Positions 37,212 to 50,100 of a DNA stretch of 64,000 nucleotides are shown here, piece by piece. The position numbers and the translations under genes were made by a program. This DNA is from Pegea sp. RAD2-039 (Eukaryota > Chordata > Thaliacea > Salpida > Salpidae). The notes beneath the pieces are model-generated. The model saw only the letters and a list, made by a program, of their open reading frames with translations, made no database searches and was not told where the DNA came from. The stretch spans positions 186,001-250,000 of the forward strand of contig JAQGEQ010000344.1 in assembly GCA_034620365.1 (NCBI GenBank). The letters run 5' to 3'. The number at the start of each line of letters is the position of its first letter. Positions within the stretch are counted from its first letter, which is position 1.

Positions 37212-40200
37212 TTTATATAAAAATCAGTTTAATAAATAAAATCAACTTCAAAAAAGTCCTGAAAAAAGAATATGAATTAAATTACTTGAAATTAAAATAG
37301 AAATTCTGCTGCTTTCCAAAAATCTTTTTAAATGTTTCTAATATTGAAGTTATTTGAATAGAGGGTACTTTGCATCAATAAATGGTTAATGAAATGTAGT
37401 GTATGATCTTAAATATCAATTCTTACAAATGAGAATAACAAGATGCTTAAAAGATAAAAACTTTTTATATAAAACTGCTTTTTGTTAACTGATACAACTG
37501 TTTGTTTATAAAATAGTTTTGAATCTAATTTAAATAAAACTTTAATTTGTATCAACAAATACAAAAAGAAATTGTTAAAATTCTGAAAACTCATTTGTTC
37601 TACAAACTAAAACTGATTTCGAATAATTCAAGAAAATAATTTTTACAAATCTTAAATAGACTTAGAATAAAAAATATATGATAAGTTCGTAAGCTGGTTT
37701 GTAGATATCATCAGATAATTAGCAAATCTCACTGACACTTAATGATTGATTAGGATTTTGTGATTAGACTTTAAGCAAATGAACATCTTTAAAACTAACT
37801 TCTATTTGAAAGCTTTTTTATTTAAAATTGGTCGGAAAAAAATCATTTCCTGTATAAGCGACTAGATCGTAAATTGAATTTCTATTCCAATGACTTTTTA
37901 ATTGTGTTGTCTGGCGCCATACTTCTATTTCATATCTTCACACAGTTATTACGTTTTCTTCATATTTACCATATTTAACACATCAACACTAACTCAACAT
38001 TTAATCTACAAATATTATCTGATTTGCTGACATTATTTTTGTTGATATTTCAAATAAAATCATTTCTACATGACGCGTTTTAGTTGATTTTTTAGAAAAC
38101 CTTAAACATAATTTCAGTTAAAAAACAAATTGTACCCATATACTGGCCACACTTTTATTAGGGTCATAATAACCAGATAGTATTGTCCTGATGCTTTGAA
38201 AGATTAACGAATGGTTCTCATTACCACATCACTTTTAGCATTTTCTTGAAAATCTTTTAATCAATCTTAGAAGTTGATGAGTCTTACATGAGTTAGAGAT
38301 TTCAAACTTAAATTTTCTCAATTTTCAAACCACTGTTTTTGAACCGAACACTTTTCAAATGAATTCTTTAAAAAATAAATTTAGAAATTTATTTACTGTT
38401 GGTGGTGGTCAGCTTATAAACTGTATATTTTCTCATTTGAAATTAGGTAAAATGTCAAAAAGACTGAGAAATGTACCACTAAGTACTTTTCTTCAATAAA
38501 AAGAACAAAGATATCTTGAAAGAATAAGAAGCAAGCACTACTAGAAGTTGGACTTGTTACAACTTAACGTCAATTCAAATATTAAATTGTTGTTGACGTA
38601 CAACGTAATAAGAAAAATTTATTGTTGGGTATTAACCAACGTAAAGGTTTCAATTATTACGTGAGTTATAATTAGAGCTACTTATTAACTAAGGGAGAAA
38701 TATGATGAAGTTTGCACAACAGTTCGACCTTAGTTATTTTTAAATAGTAATTTGCTAAATAAGTTGTTGTTTCTATTTAGAAATTTTGGGATTTATTTAG
38801 AGTTTCATAATCTTTATTATTTTTAATCTTAACTTAAAGCTGATCATGACTTTATCAAAACAAAGATTTATAAAATTATTGATATGAAAGGTAACTTGTT
38901 TAAGTTCCATTTTGTAGAAAATACCTTTATCAATATGATTAATGTTATCTAAGAATCCATCACAGCTTGAACTAAATTAGATCTTTAAATAAATAAAGTT
39001 TTGTCTAAACTTAGTTCGTTCCAAAATTAATCAAAAATACTTTTGTGAATACTGAAAGTAGTTTCAGAACTATCAAAAAGCTCAAAAACTTGAACAAACT
39101 TCTTAAAAAAAGCTTCTTTAAGTGAATTCTTATTGTAAACTCTTGTCAAAATTCAAGTAAATAGTTTTTCTTACTAATAAGAATTTGATTGTAAAAATAA
39201 ATACTCAAAAATTCTATGCAACTTTTATAGTTCTTATAAATCACAAATTATTCTGAGCTTTCAAAATGTTGGCTAACTCTTCGTGTTATGCAATCAATTT
39301 TGTGTCTTTGAATAAACTGAAACTAAAAATAAAAATTAAAACAAATTTTATTCTGTTTCTGTACTAAAAGCGTTTGTTTGTTTTTTAATTTTCATTTCAT
39401 AATTGGGAGCTCTAAAATAAAAAAAGTAAATGAAAAACGTAATTAAAGAAATTACATTAAATGGTTTTCAAAACTGGAAATAAATTTTATTACTAATTTT
39501 TATTTAAGTAATTTCAACTTAACTCATAGCTGTTAGTACTTTTTTGTAAATAGTTTAAATCAAAAATTGAATTATGCAAATTGTTTTACTTATAAATTAT
39601 TTGTCTTTATTTATGTTTAACTAGACGTATTTGTAAATAAGTTTGAAAAAATAATAATAAAAAAGATAAAACCAATTTAAGGTTATTTAAAAATCAAAGA
39701 AATTAAAAAAGTAAATCTATTCAACTAATTTCTTTTTCAAATACTTTTTATTATTATTGAACACTTAAGTTGCTAGTTCTTCTGTGGGAAAATCTCTCTT
39801 GAACAGTTTCAATTACAAACTTATTGCTTTGAAATCGTCAATTAAAATTCTCTTATTGTGTCTTTAGTTAGTTTTTTGATAAAAGATATTGTTAATAAAT
39901 TGTATAAATAGTAGTTGTGAGCACCAAACAATGAATTAAAACTACATATTCAAATAAACCCCATATTATAACCAAAAGGTTAAGTACAAAAGTTGTAGAC
40001 TTATTTCTTCGATCAGATTTGTTTAATCTTCGTGTTGCTCGGATCTAAAGAGTAACTCAACTACTTTCCACTATATGTGCATATCACTGTAGGAAAAGAT
40101 GAAGATGACAAGCAGAAGATGTTAATATGAGCCACAGTCTCACCTTTGAAGCTGATGAGGAAAGAACAAGATCAACAAGTTGCATTTGGCAGCAAAAAAA

Positions 40201-42099
40201 TTGATTTCTAAATAAGTAATTTCTAAAACTAGCGAAAATATAAAAACAATAGTAATATAGTTAATCAAGTTTGGTTTAAAGAACATGTAATCAATTTAGT
40301 ATTTTGAAACTTGTATAACTTACGATTTACCAAATAGTACTTCACTTGCCTTTCTATAACAGCAAGTAGTATTTATGATTGAAAAATTCAATTTGCAAGA
40401 AATACCGGTTAACAACAATACGTTTAGACAACTTTAAAATGTTTTTCTAATTTAAATAGTTGATATTTTGTACTGAAACGTCTTACTTCAATTTACATAA
40501 ATATCATTTTACATAAAATTGAATTAATAAATTAATTTAGTTTAATAAAATAAACTGCGATTTAATGAAAATATCAAAACGAAAACCACATATTGCTTTT
40601 GTATGCTAAAAACTTGAACTTTTCAGTTAATTAGTTTTTATCTAGCTGGCTTTCCATATGTTCTAGTTAAGTAGTTATTTGATATCAATTATTTTCTCTT
40701 TAAAATGATCCAAATAATTCAAAATCTTTTGCAATCTCAGATGAAATTTTAATTTATTAGAATAGATAAGCTGTCAACGAATACATAAATGTAAAAACAC
40801 TTTCCTGAAAAATTGTATCTTAACTTTTACTTTTATGTTTCACTTTTGTTAAATGAATTGTTACTTCAGTCAATAAATCTTCAAACAATTAATTTTTCTG
40901 CAACTTTTTCAATCGATTTTATACTTGAGATAATTTTTTAATTTTGATATTTTCTCATGACAACTTAACTTTCAATTACAAGTTGTTTGATAGATAAAGT
41001 AAGAAGATTATTCTTACATCAATTCGGTTCTCAGCTGAACTTCTGTTCGTCATTCTAGCAGCTTCTTTCTGATACATTTGTGAATATATACTTGCAAGAA
41101 GATATAAAAAATTATTCATGAATATTTAGCTTGTAATCAAATATCTACCAGTTTTAATTTAGATGCTTTAAAAATATGTAATGTTATTTTAATTTATAAA
41201 TAAACAAACTTATTCTTTATTAGATAAAATCTAGAATACATAAACATCAATTTTATTCTTCTTTATTACTTTTATAACTCACAATATCATCTTATAAAAA
41301 GAATAAATTATAAAATTTTGAGTAAAATTACAATTTGTAGCGTCGAAAAAAACTTACTAGATTAATTTGCTAAGTAAAACAAATAACTTAGTTTATTGAT
41401 TAATTTAATTACTGAAGTTTACTGAAAGTTATATATTTTGAATTAAAATTGTACTTGTATAATGTTTACTAAATTGATAATCACAATTATTTCTCTGCTA
41501 TTAGTAAACTTTTATGTCAACTTCTTTTTACAGTTCATTTGTAATCCTGATTTTATCTTATTACTGCATTTGTATATAATTTCAGTCTCAAGTAAAAGTG
41601 TTATAGATTGTGAATGAGATATCTGTTTTTGATATAAAGTAATAATTTTGAACAATCAAATGAGTGAATTTTTGAAATAAGCTATTAACTTATTAGATAG
41701 ATAGTTTAACTATTATTAGAGAATTTATTCAAGCAATATGACATTAACAGTTTTAAGTAGTGACCTGATGTTCTCTTTTTTGGTTAATAATAAACATTCA
41801 ATTTTTATTTTATTAATTTTTTATTTAATTTACAGAAATGGGGAAATAATTGAAACTGCTAATTTACAGTTAGTAAGTGATTTATGGTAATTTAAAATCA
41901 TTTATTTCAATCTAATTTGAGTTGAAAAGTTTGTAAAATTTTCACTGAACATTTTTCACTTTTATGGTTTTTAAACTAAAAAAAAACTTTTCAAATCTTT
42001 TCTATAAACTTAAGCTTTTATTTAAGAACTTTTTTGACACCATAATGACTTTTTAAAAGAAAGCAGAAGAACATTATTCAGCATAAGATGATGAAAGAC
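37212..42099. other. Gene-poor AT-rich stretch upstream of the VEGFR-like gene
   Basis: 4.9 kb that must include the receptor promoter. It is A/T-rich throughout with no recognisable coding block. A possible short minus-strand exon near 41107-41012 (ATG start, peptide KEAARMTNRSSAENRID, then GTAAGA) and another around 40185-40140 (ending AAG before GTGAGA) have splice-like edges but no supporting homology, so no gene is called. Confidence 0.45.
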
Positions 42100-42119
42100 T
42101 CACACAAAAGATTTGAGGG

Positions 42120-42260
42120 CTGATCGGGTCCAGACCACTTGTATTTGTCCAGATACTGAGATAGTTCGAGCCCCAGTTATGTCAGCTGGCATTTTGAATA
42201 ATCTTGATATAAAATAAACCAATCTAATTACTCGAGAGGTGAGTTGACAGCAATGAGTTG
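42120..42260 (+). mobile_element. Possible tRNA-derived SINE fragment
   Basis: AGTTCGAGCCCCAG at about 42167-42180 matches the Pol III B-box consensus GWTCRANNC, within a GC-richer patch set in AT-rich DNA. The flanking bases do not pair as a tRNA T-arm and no clear A box is visible, so a decayed SINE or chance are both possible. Confidence 0.25.
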
Positions 42261-42434
42261 GAGCTAAATGTTATAAGGATGGCTTCAATTGTCGAAAAAT
42301 ACCTGTTTCAGCCAAGAACCACCATGCTGGTTGTGCTATAAAAGATGGTGTTAAAACCAAATCAGAAATATGTAAATGAGCTAAACGTTTCTAGGATTTC
42401 TTTTTATTTCTCTGAATCTGTTTTTTATTCTCTA

Positions 42435-42970
42435 TCATTTAGTTGTTTGCGGAGTAGAGAGCGTCATTCGGAGCGATCCGCTGCGATATCCTCTCAATTG
42501 CTGGTATTGATGTTGAGCGATTTCATATCGCGCTTGCAAGTATCCTTAAAATGAAGACAGGGACGACTGATGTTGCGTTTGCCTTTTTGACAGCTAAAAC
42601 AGATTCTTTGAAATCTTCCATTCGACGTATGTGACCAGGCCAGCAAAATCTGTGGTAAAACGTTGTATACGACAAAGACAACAAAAATGAAAGGTGCCCT
42701 CGACAAAGTCCAAGTTCTGCTGGCCTACAATAGCGTACTGCAGATAAAGACTCTGTAGATGGTTGACAGATTTGGTTTTGCTAGATAGTCTTTGATTATC
42801 CCAGACCCTGGAGGTAAACCGTGCGAGTGTACCAGATGCAGCTGTTGATCTCTGCTTCAATTGATGTTGATGATATTACTTTTGAGTCGAGGCAGACAAT
42901 CTCAACTTAAGAGCTATCGATGTTGATTAGCAAAGGGAGTGCTATTTTCCCTAAGAGCTTTTGTCCAAAG
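42435..42970 (-). mobile_element. LINE reverse-transcriptase C-terminal fragment, decayed (copy C)
   Basis: The longest LINE piece. On the minus strand, frames near 42860-42700 read SRVWDNQRLSSKTK and VNHLQSLYLQYAIV, matching the thumb region after a LINE reverse transcriptase. After frame shifts, 42600-42440 read GKRNISRPCLHFKDTCKRD and SNWEDIAADRSEWRSLLR. The tail is nearly identical at DNA level to copy A (14740-14890), indicating one recently active family. Multiple frame breaks; no intact element. Confidence 0.85.
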
Positions 42971-43140
42971 CTCCTACATTACGTTCGTACCAGGTGCCCT
43001 TTATTTTGGTTGTCCCCAAATAAACAAATTGAGACTTACAAATATCTCTGCAAATAATTCACCAATTTCACTTTTACTAAAGCATTTTTTATGATTTGGT
43101 TTGTGACGCAATCTTCTTTATTGTATCTTTATCTTCTCTT

Positions 43141-43612
43141 CTTTAGACTGAAGGAGACTTGTTAGCTGAATTGTTGTTTGAATGTGATGAGTTTTGGAAG
43201 AAGTATCCCAACAAAAATGACCGTCAAATTTCACTTATATTGAAGCATTTTTTGAACGAAAGATGCCTGAATTGAAGCAGGTGATTGAAGTACTTGATCC
43301 TTTGACCACTGTGAAAGTGTAGACATCTGAAAATTGAAAGTTTCAACTTTTGTTGGTCACTGAGATAGTAGAAAGGTCTACTATGATGAAAGTCATTTGT
43401 AGTTTTATTTCTGAACGATTGCTACGTTATCAGCAAACGCAGGTCGCGGGTGTCGATCTTTCTACTTTGTTCTCTGATTTTAAATATGATGCAGAAATCT
43501 GTCAGATATTTCATCATGTTAAAGAGACTTGCCAATCTTGAACAGCATCGAGAACAAACCATACTGATTAGGTTGAGAGCTAAGAAGATGCAATGTACAA
43601 GGGCTTGAGTTG
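43141..43612 (+). pseudogene. Broken coding-like block, family not recognised
   Basis: Beginning at a 3'-splice-like CTTCTTTAG, one frame reads TEGDLLAELLFECDEFWKKYP and continues to ILKHF, where a shift of one base continues as FERKMPELKQVIEVLDPLTT before a stop. A third frame (43350-43541) gives ERLLRYQQTQVAGVDLSTLF and HHVKETCQS, and another LEQHREQTILIRLRAKK up to 43612. The ordered, polar, non-repetitive peptides look like former protein sequence spread over several frames. It lies just beyond LINE copy C. It could be a decayed gene, a processed pseudogene, or part of a transposon; I cannot name the family. Confidence 0.35.
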
Positions 43613-44505
43613 TTTTTTATGTTTTCCTCTAGCGAACAGTTTTCAAATAATCAATCTTATTTATCTGTCAGACTAGAAGTTCTTAAGTATTAATATAAAG
43701 ATGATAAATTGTTAATCGGTTGAAATTGATGGTGGTGACTTTAGAAAAGCAGACCGGGGTTGAAACACGTTGTCATGGTTACCATGTGAGAAATGTAAAT
43801 ACTACATTATAAAATTGCTATATCATTTATACAAAATGTAATTTTGTTTTCGAGGATTTGTAGAAAATAAAATAGTAAGAATCACTAATAAGACTTTTTG
43901 GTTTTAATAAATATTTTTGGGGATTTTTTTAATCTGCCCTTATTTTCAAATCCTTTTATTTTAAATTAGCTTTTTTTCAGATGTTGATATAAAGTTGTAT
44001 ATTTGTTCATAAGGATGTAAATTTAAAGGTTTTATAACATAACAACAGTTAAACTATAAAAACAAATAAAATTACTTGAGTATTTTTCATTAACTAATAA
44101 GAATAATGCTAATATAACCATATCTTTAAATAATGTTTAAGTAATTTATTTTTCATTAAAAGGTTTTTAATTATAAAAAAAACTTTAGATTACTTGTCTT
44201 TTTTATAAGCTGTTGAAACTGATCAAATGGTTTTTGATTTCATTTCTGTTGTTAGAATGCTTTGTATTTGATTTCAGTTTATGTTTACCATTCTTTACTT
44301 TCGTAATTATTATTATAAATTTTATTATTTTCAATTTAAGTTGGAGTAAAATCTTTTTATATCTTCCAGTTTTATTTATACTTTGAAATCAGTTTTTATA
44401 TAACTTCAAATATTAAAGTTCAAGTGGAAAACTTTATAAGTTTGCTTATTCATTAAAATTGTAATTTTCTGCAGCTTTTATATATTTAAATATTTCAATA
44501 TTTTT

Positions 44506-45566
44506 ATGATGTCAAGTCAACAGAATGACAGAAAATTCACTCAACAGATTAGCGAAATAAAGATTCAATTAAGACTTTATTTAGTTATCAGAACTTCATA
44601 TTTAGATTTTGAATATTTAATGAATATAAGTAAAGAACAATTTGGGGTAGTCAATTTAGTAAATCACAAATATAATGATGTAAAGATGATTGAGACGAAG
44701 ATTTTGAGTGAGCAACTTCCAGCTAGATGGAAAGAAGCTATTGATGGTATATCAACTAATGCTGAGCTTTGTGCTTCACATGAAAATGTAACTGGGTTTT
44801 GTGGAATCAATTACTATCTCGGTAATAATAGTATTTATTATAATGTCATGAAGTTTGGTAACTTGTGTCAAATTGTAGAGAAGTTCGGGAAATTTCCAGA
44901 AGGTGTATTAGCAAATATGTGTAAGGGACTACTAGGTGCTTTGATATATTTGAAAGAACAAATTGATATTTCTTCAATTATTTATCCCTCAAATATTTAT
45001 CTAAACTCAAAAGGTATTTTTAAACTGGGAGATTTTGGTAAATTAGGAGAATTAATTATTAGCAAAGGTTCTACTTACAATGAAGGGTACTATCAAGCCC
45101 CTGAGCAGATAAAAGCACTTGAAACAACACCTCTATCTTCTTTGTGGTCGCTTGGTATGATAATAATAGAACTAGCTGAAGGGAAATTCCCTATATTAGA
45201 AGAAATTATGCAAAAGAAGTTCGTGAACCAATCAGAAGATGTTATTTATCAGAAACAAGCGATGTTAAAAGCTATTCACAGCTATATACTCGAAGAGGTA
45301 AAAAACTATTTTCTAAATATCTGTTTTATTCAATCTAATCATATTCAGTATTTAGTTTGCTTGATTTTCTTACAATTTTTTAGGACCCACCCGAACTTTC
45401 TCGAAAATATTTCAGTGAAAAAGCTTTTTTGTTTACAAATCGATGTCTGCAAAAAGATGTTCAAAATCGCGCTTCTCTCGTTGATATTTCCAAGTTTGAT
45501 TTTGTAGTTAAAGATGTTTGGAGTTCGTATAATGTTCTTAGTTGGTTTGTAGAAAATGATAATTAA
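44506..45566 (+). CDS. MAP2K-like pseudokinase (2 exons)
   Basis: Exons 44506-45297 and 45384-45566; phase 0 join, predicted 324 aa. The layout is that of a MAP kinase kinase catalytic domain without extra domains: an N-terminal lobe, then FGNLCQIVEKFGKFPE, LANMCKGLLGALIYLKEQ, the region YPSNIYLNSKGIFKLGDFGKLGELI that corresponds to the MAP2K stretch HRDVKPSN..DFG, then YQAPEQI, LSSLWSLGMIIIELAEGKFPI and a C-terminal lobe ending VWSSYNVLSWFVEN. The His-Arg-Asp of the catalytic loop is replaced (SSIIYPSN), the glycine loop is not recognisable, and the Asp of DVWSLG is Ser, whereas DFG is kept. It is therefore probably catalytically dead. AATAAA follows 67 bp after the stop. Kinase-fold assignment is firm; the exact MAP2K subgroup is not. 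Confidence 0.82.
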
Positions 45567-45633
45567 GTATTTAGTGGCAAGCTACTTTTTATATACTTTC
45601 ACATTCAACTTCAGTTACAAAAAAGATTTCTTG

Positions 45634-45639
45634 AATAAA
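45634..45639 (+). promoter_or_regulatory. poly(A) signal AATAAA of the MAP2K-like gene
   Basis: First AATAAA downstream of the stop at 45566 on the coding strand. Confidence 0.6.
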
Positions 45640-47101
45640 ACGACCATTTTTGTGATGCTAGTTTGATTATATAAAAGAACTTTTGAATCTGTTGATAAAA
45701 ATAATTTCTATTCTTCAATTTATTACTCAAATCTCTTGATTCCAACCAACTCAACCTCTAATAGTAGCTAGACGAAGGAATAAGTGACGAAACTAACCTT
45801 TAGTTGAGAAGTAGTAAGAGAAGTTCGATTTTTTATGATTTTAGTGAAGATAGAGCAAGTTGTGACACTGAAACTGAACATCAAACTTCAACAAAAACCT
45901 ACAAATCAAATTTGTTTAAATTCAAAACTGTTGTAAAAATGTTTCAATAAAATTTATTCGTGATAAAAAAGTTAATTCAGATTTGCCAGTTGCATATAAG
46001 TTTGAGTAAACGAAGATTAGAAGATGTACTTTTATCTAACAGCTGTAAAGGTCTTGAAAGATGAAGAAATATAAAAAGATAAATTAGAAAAATAGAAACT
46101 TTAATTCTAATTCTGTTAATTCGGTCAGCTTAAATTCTTTATACTACGATAAAGACAACGAAAATAAAAACTGTTTAGTTTAATTACGACTTTGATAGAG
46201 TTTTGATGACGTATGATAACGTGCTGCAGATGAAACTTCTCTAAATTGTTTTAATGAACAACTTTAGATGATCCCAGACCTTGGAGGTTAACTGTGCTAA
46301 AATGATCTTAAACTAAAAAGTCCTAAAGTGAATTGACCTGACAACAAATGTACTAAATGGTAAGTAATGTTGTTGGCTTTTTCTTTTATGTTAGACTAGA
46401 GACGAAATTCAAATGTTCTGTTGCATCTGAAAGACATCATTGTCGCTATTCACGTGGTTGAGAGTTTGAAATAGAGGTAATAGTAATCAAATATTGAAAA
46501 GTATCACAATTGAAGATCGGAGAGAATAAGTGTAGAGGTTTGAGTGAGACATGAAGGTGAAGCAACAACTGGATCTCCATAATTTCTAATATACCGTTTT
46601 CAGGTGAAGTAGGCCAAAAAAAATAAAGTCTTGGATCACAAAATTGTTGAGCGTTCAAGAACATCTTCAAAACTTAAATCAGCTGATCTCTCAAGACACC
46701 ACTTGATCCTAATACCCAGCTTCAACATGTAGACTTAAAATTATATTTGAAACAAATCTTTAAACAAGAATATCTTCATCAATTAGAGAACAGATTTACA
46801 GATGTTTCTGATTCTTCTTCAGATTGATCCAATTTCAATCTAAAAGTTGTTTCAAGTTGAAAAGATTTGTTGCAACTTTGTACCACTTCAACATGACACC
46901 AGTAAAAATTGTAAATGAATTAAATATAATCAATTGATCGAATTTTCTGAATTTTTTATTTAGTTGGAAATCCGAAGAAATATTTTTTTATTTGAAACAA
47001 GAAAAATGAAATTTCGATTTTTTCGAAAACTTTTTATTTTGAAATTATCAAAAAAATCTCAAATTGAAAAACAATTTGTTAAATTTGTGACGTCATCATC
47101 A
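45640..47101. other. Intergenic stretch with a LINE scrap
   Basis: Between the convergent MAP2K-like and TELO2 genes. It contains the LINE remnant at 46145-46310 and the TELO2 3' UTR at its right end; nothing else is recognised. Confidence 0.5.
46145..46310 (-). mobile_element. LINE remnant (copy D), strongly decayed
   Basis: The plus strand from TACGATAAAGACAACGAAAA to ATCCCAGACCTTGGAGGT parallels copy C (42667-42820) base by base with many changes, including the segment AACGTGCTGCAGATGAAACT against GCGTACTGCAGATAAAGACT. No readable frame remains. Confidence 0.65.
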
Positions 47102-50100
47102 TTACGTCATCGTCTTCATCTTCTGTTGCACTGAAGTCAGGGCGATAATCGCGCCTTCGACACATGTTGCGTCTTGATTCGCTTCAATGACGTCACAGAG
47201 CCATTGACGCGTTTCAAAGATGAGATTGAGAAGAAGAGGATCAGATGAAGCAAACGGAATCAGAATCGGAAGCAGAATTGAACAACTGAAAATTACTGAG
47301 CGACGCACGACGCGTTCACCATGACAACGCATCGATACGACGAAGCCAAGAGCATCTGAAGCCATTTTCGGTGCTTTCTGTAAAATAATGAAACTTCTTG
47401 AAAAATGTTCTTTTTTGGACTTTTTACAAACTTACCGGACAATTACTTGCCACGTCACATACTGACGTCATCGCAAAGATAAGTCGACAAAGAACAGAAG
47501 TATCAGTTTGCAGCAAATCAAGAGTTGGGATTTTACGATCAAAATATTGAATAAACGGATAGAAGAGAAACCCCGCGACGCTAACTAGTTGCGTAGCAAC
47601 CACATTTCGTGGTTCGCGTCGTCGTGATGTAAATCGACGAGTTTTCTTCTCAATTCGATCTTCAACAACCTTTTTCCATGGCAACGCATCATTTGTTGTT
47701 GATGACGTCACTTTCACTGCCTATAATAAACAACATAATGACGTCATCGTTAGTGACGTCACTCAATTACTTGACGTTTCGGAATTTGTCGAAAATGATT
47801 TGTTGTTATGACAACGACATCGAGAATCGTCAATCGCGTTTGAATCGCGTATTTTGAACTATAAAATTCATCAGCTAAAAACTGACCAATCTACAAGTAA
47901 AGATGAAATGACGTCATTATCGCCAGATGAAAGGTCAAAGTTGAAACCTGTTCAGGATCGGTGATCAGGATTTTCATCATCGCAGATTTTCGAAGTTCGT
48001 CAAAAAATTCCAAATCAAATTTGTTTTCAAGATTTAAAAGAAGATGACAAAGTTTCTGCGATACCTACGTCATAAACACGTCATCAACGACTACGTCATC
48101 AACAATACGTCATTAACAACTACGTCATAAACAATCACGTCATCAACGACAACGTCATCAACAATCACGTCATCAACAATCACGTCATCAACAACTACGT
48201 CATTAACGACTACGTCATCAACTAACTTCTTTCACTTCATGTTGACACTTTTCAATCAAGTTATTTAGTGACGTCATACAAATAGTAAATTTTTCTACAT
48301 CAATATCTTTGTGAGTAATTGCTTCTATGAAGTCATCAATATAAACTGGAATTTTATGCTGAAAATAGGAAATTAAAACAATTTAACTTCAACTGATTTA
48401 CACCAACTTTTGAAAATGGTTTTTCTTCTGGTATATAAAGTGGTTCGATATCGTCATCGCTATCTAAATCGCTGACGTCATCATTTTGTGAGCTAGCAAC
48501 TTTTATATGTTCTTTTAAGTCGTTCAAATTATGATTAGTTGAATAAACTAGTTGATCAGATACAACTTGATTTGTAGCTTCAACTGTAAATGCTGCAATC
48601 GATTTTCTGCAAAAAGTTGCAACTTATTAGCGGCATTTGATAGCAGCATTCGATTGCAGCATTTGAAACTTACCGGAAGCGAGCTTCTTCTCGATTAATC
48701 AAATCTTCTCTTCCAGCTTTCAGCACTTCTTTTTCGACCAAATTTGTTAACTTTTTGATCACTTTATTGTTACTATCATACTCGAACCGAAGCCTAGAAC
48801 AAATGACGTCATCAACGCCCTTGATGAGTAACACGTGAACAAATTACTTCGAAGTAACTTGTAACAAGTCAGTGACGTATTCGGCCGTTACCATGGCAAT
48901 TGAACGAATATCTTGATCGGGTGAATCGAGATGCTCTTTCATTCCTTTCATCAACATTTCCATTAAACCTGTGACGTCACGAATGATGTCATCATAATGA
49001 AGTCATCAACAACTTTAAAAACTTACAACTCCTATATTCGTCAGTGACGTCATCATGACGTATGAATCGCGCACAACAGATGACGGCAGCGGTGACGTAA
49101 TGATGTTGTTCAAAAGGCGATCGCGACATAAAAGCTTCTAGACACCAAATTTCCAACGATTTCCTCAGCAACTACATCATCGACAAATTAGTGACGTCAT
49201 CAAGAAATTAGTGACGTCATCGACAAATTAGTGACGTCATCGACAAACTAGTGACGTCATTACAAACCTGAATGAGCAGTTTTGGGTAGATTGAACTGAT
49301 GTAGTAGAAAATGTTTAGAATAATTTGAAAATCATCAAAATATTTGCTAAATAGAAGTCGTGACGTCATCAGTTCTTCGACTTTTCGATTTTTGACAATT
49401 AAATCATCAAATAAATAAACTAAAACATCTGGTCTGAAATTGATTGGTTTTTATTTGTTAGATTTTCATCAAAATCTTTCAACTCACTCAATTGTGGCTC
49501 GTAATATGCAAATGAGAATTCCTTCGATACCAACTGTGACGTCACTTAACAACCGACGAATGAGGGACAGAAAATTAGGCTTTAAAATATTCGAGTTGAA
49601 ATAAGGAATTAAAATATCAAAAATAATGTCATTTTTGCCCAAATTTGAACTCTGGCCCAAAACATTTGATAAAAACGCCAAATTAGAAGGTTGTTGACAA
49701 TTAGTGGTCACGTGATCGAGGCATGACGTCATTTGAAACGCGAGAAGTCGATAATATTGGACGTGATGACAAACATGTGATCTATTTGCAAACAATTTAA
49801 TGACGTCACATGTTACTAAGAAGGATGATGACGTCACCTGTTCACTGGTGGAAGAAAGCGCGATATGACATCAGGAAGCGAAAGAAGCGATCTGATGAGA
49901 TTGTTTTGTAAGATTGGATTTCGATTTCTGTGAATCTCCGCCAAAAATAAATTCTTTAAAAAGTTGTTCTTTAAAAGCTCTTGAAGCAGAAAAAGTACCA
50001 ACTCATGAGTCTCAGTTCTGCAAAATGACGTCATCACTAGGTGAAAATGACGTCATCACCAGGTGAAAATGACGTCATCAACTAACCTGTTTGATTTGAT

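Noticed and set aside
41012-41107. Possible short minus-strand first exon (ATG, 20 codons, then GTAAGA)
   Set aside because: Splice-like edges but no recognisable peptide and no partner exon found downstream on the minus strand.
42120-42260. Functional tRNA gene
   Set aside because: A B-box-like GTTCGAGCC is present, but the flanking bases do not pair as a T-arm and no acceptor stem or anticodon arm can be drawn.
49027-49137. TELO2 exon 6 read in the frame LLNNIITSPLPSSV with acceptor GTGTCTAG
   Set aside because: The acceptor at GATGTAG (exon end 49171) gives the phase that yields HHYVTAAVICCARF, which matches the family and joins both neighbours in phase.
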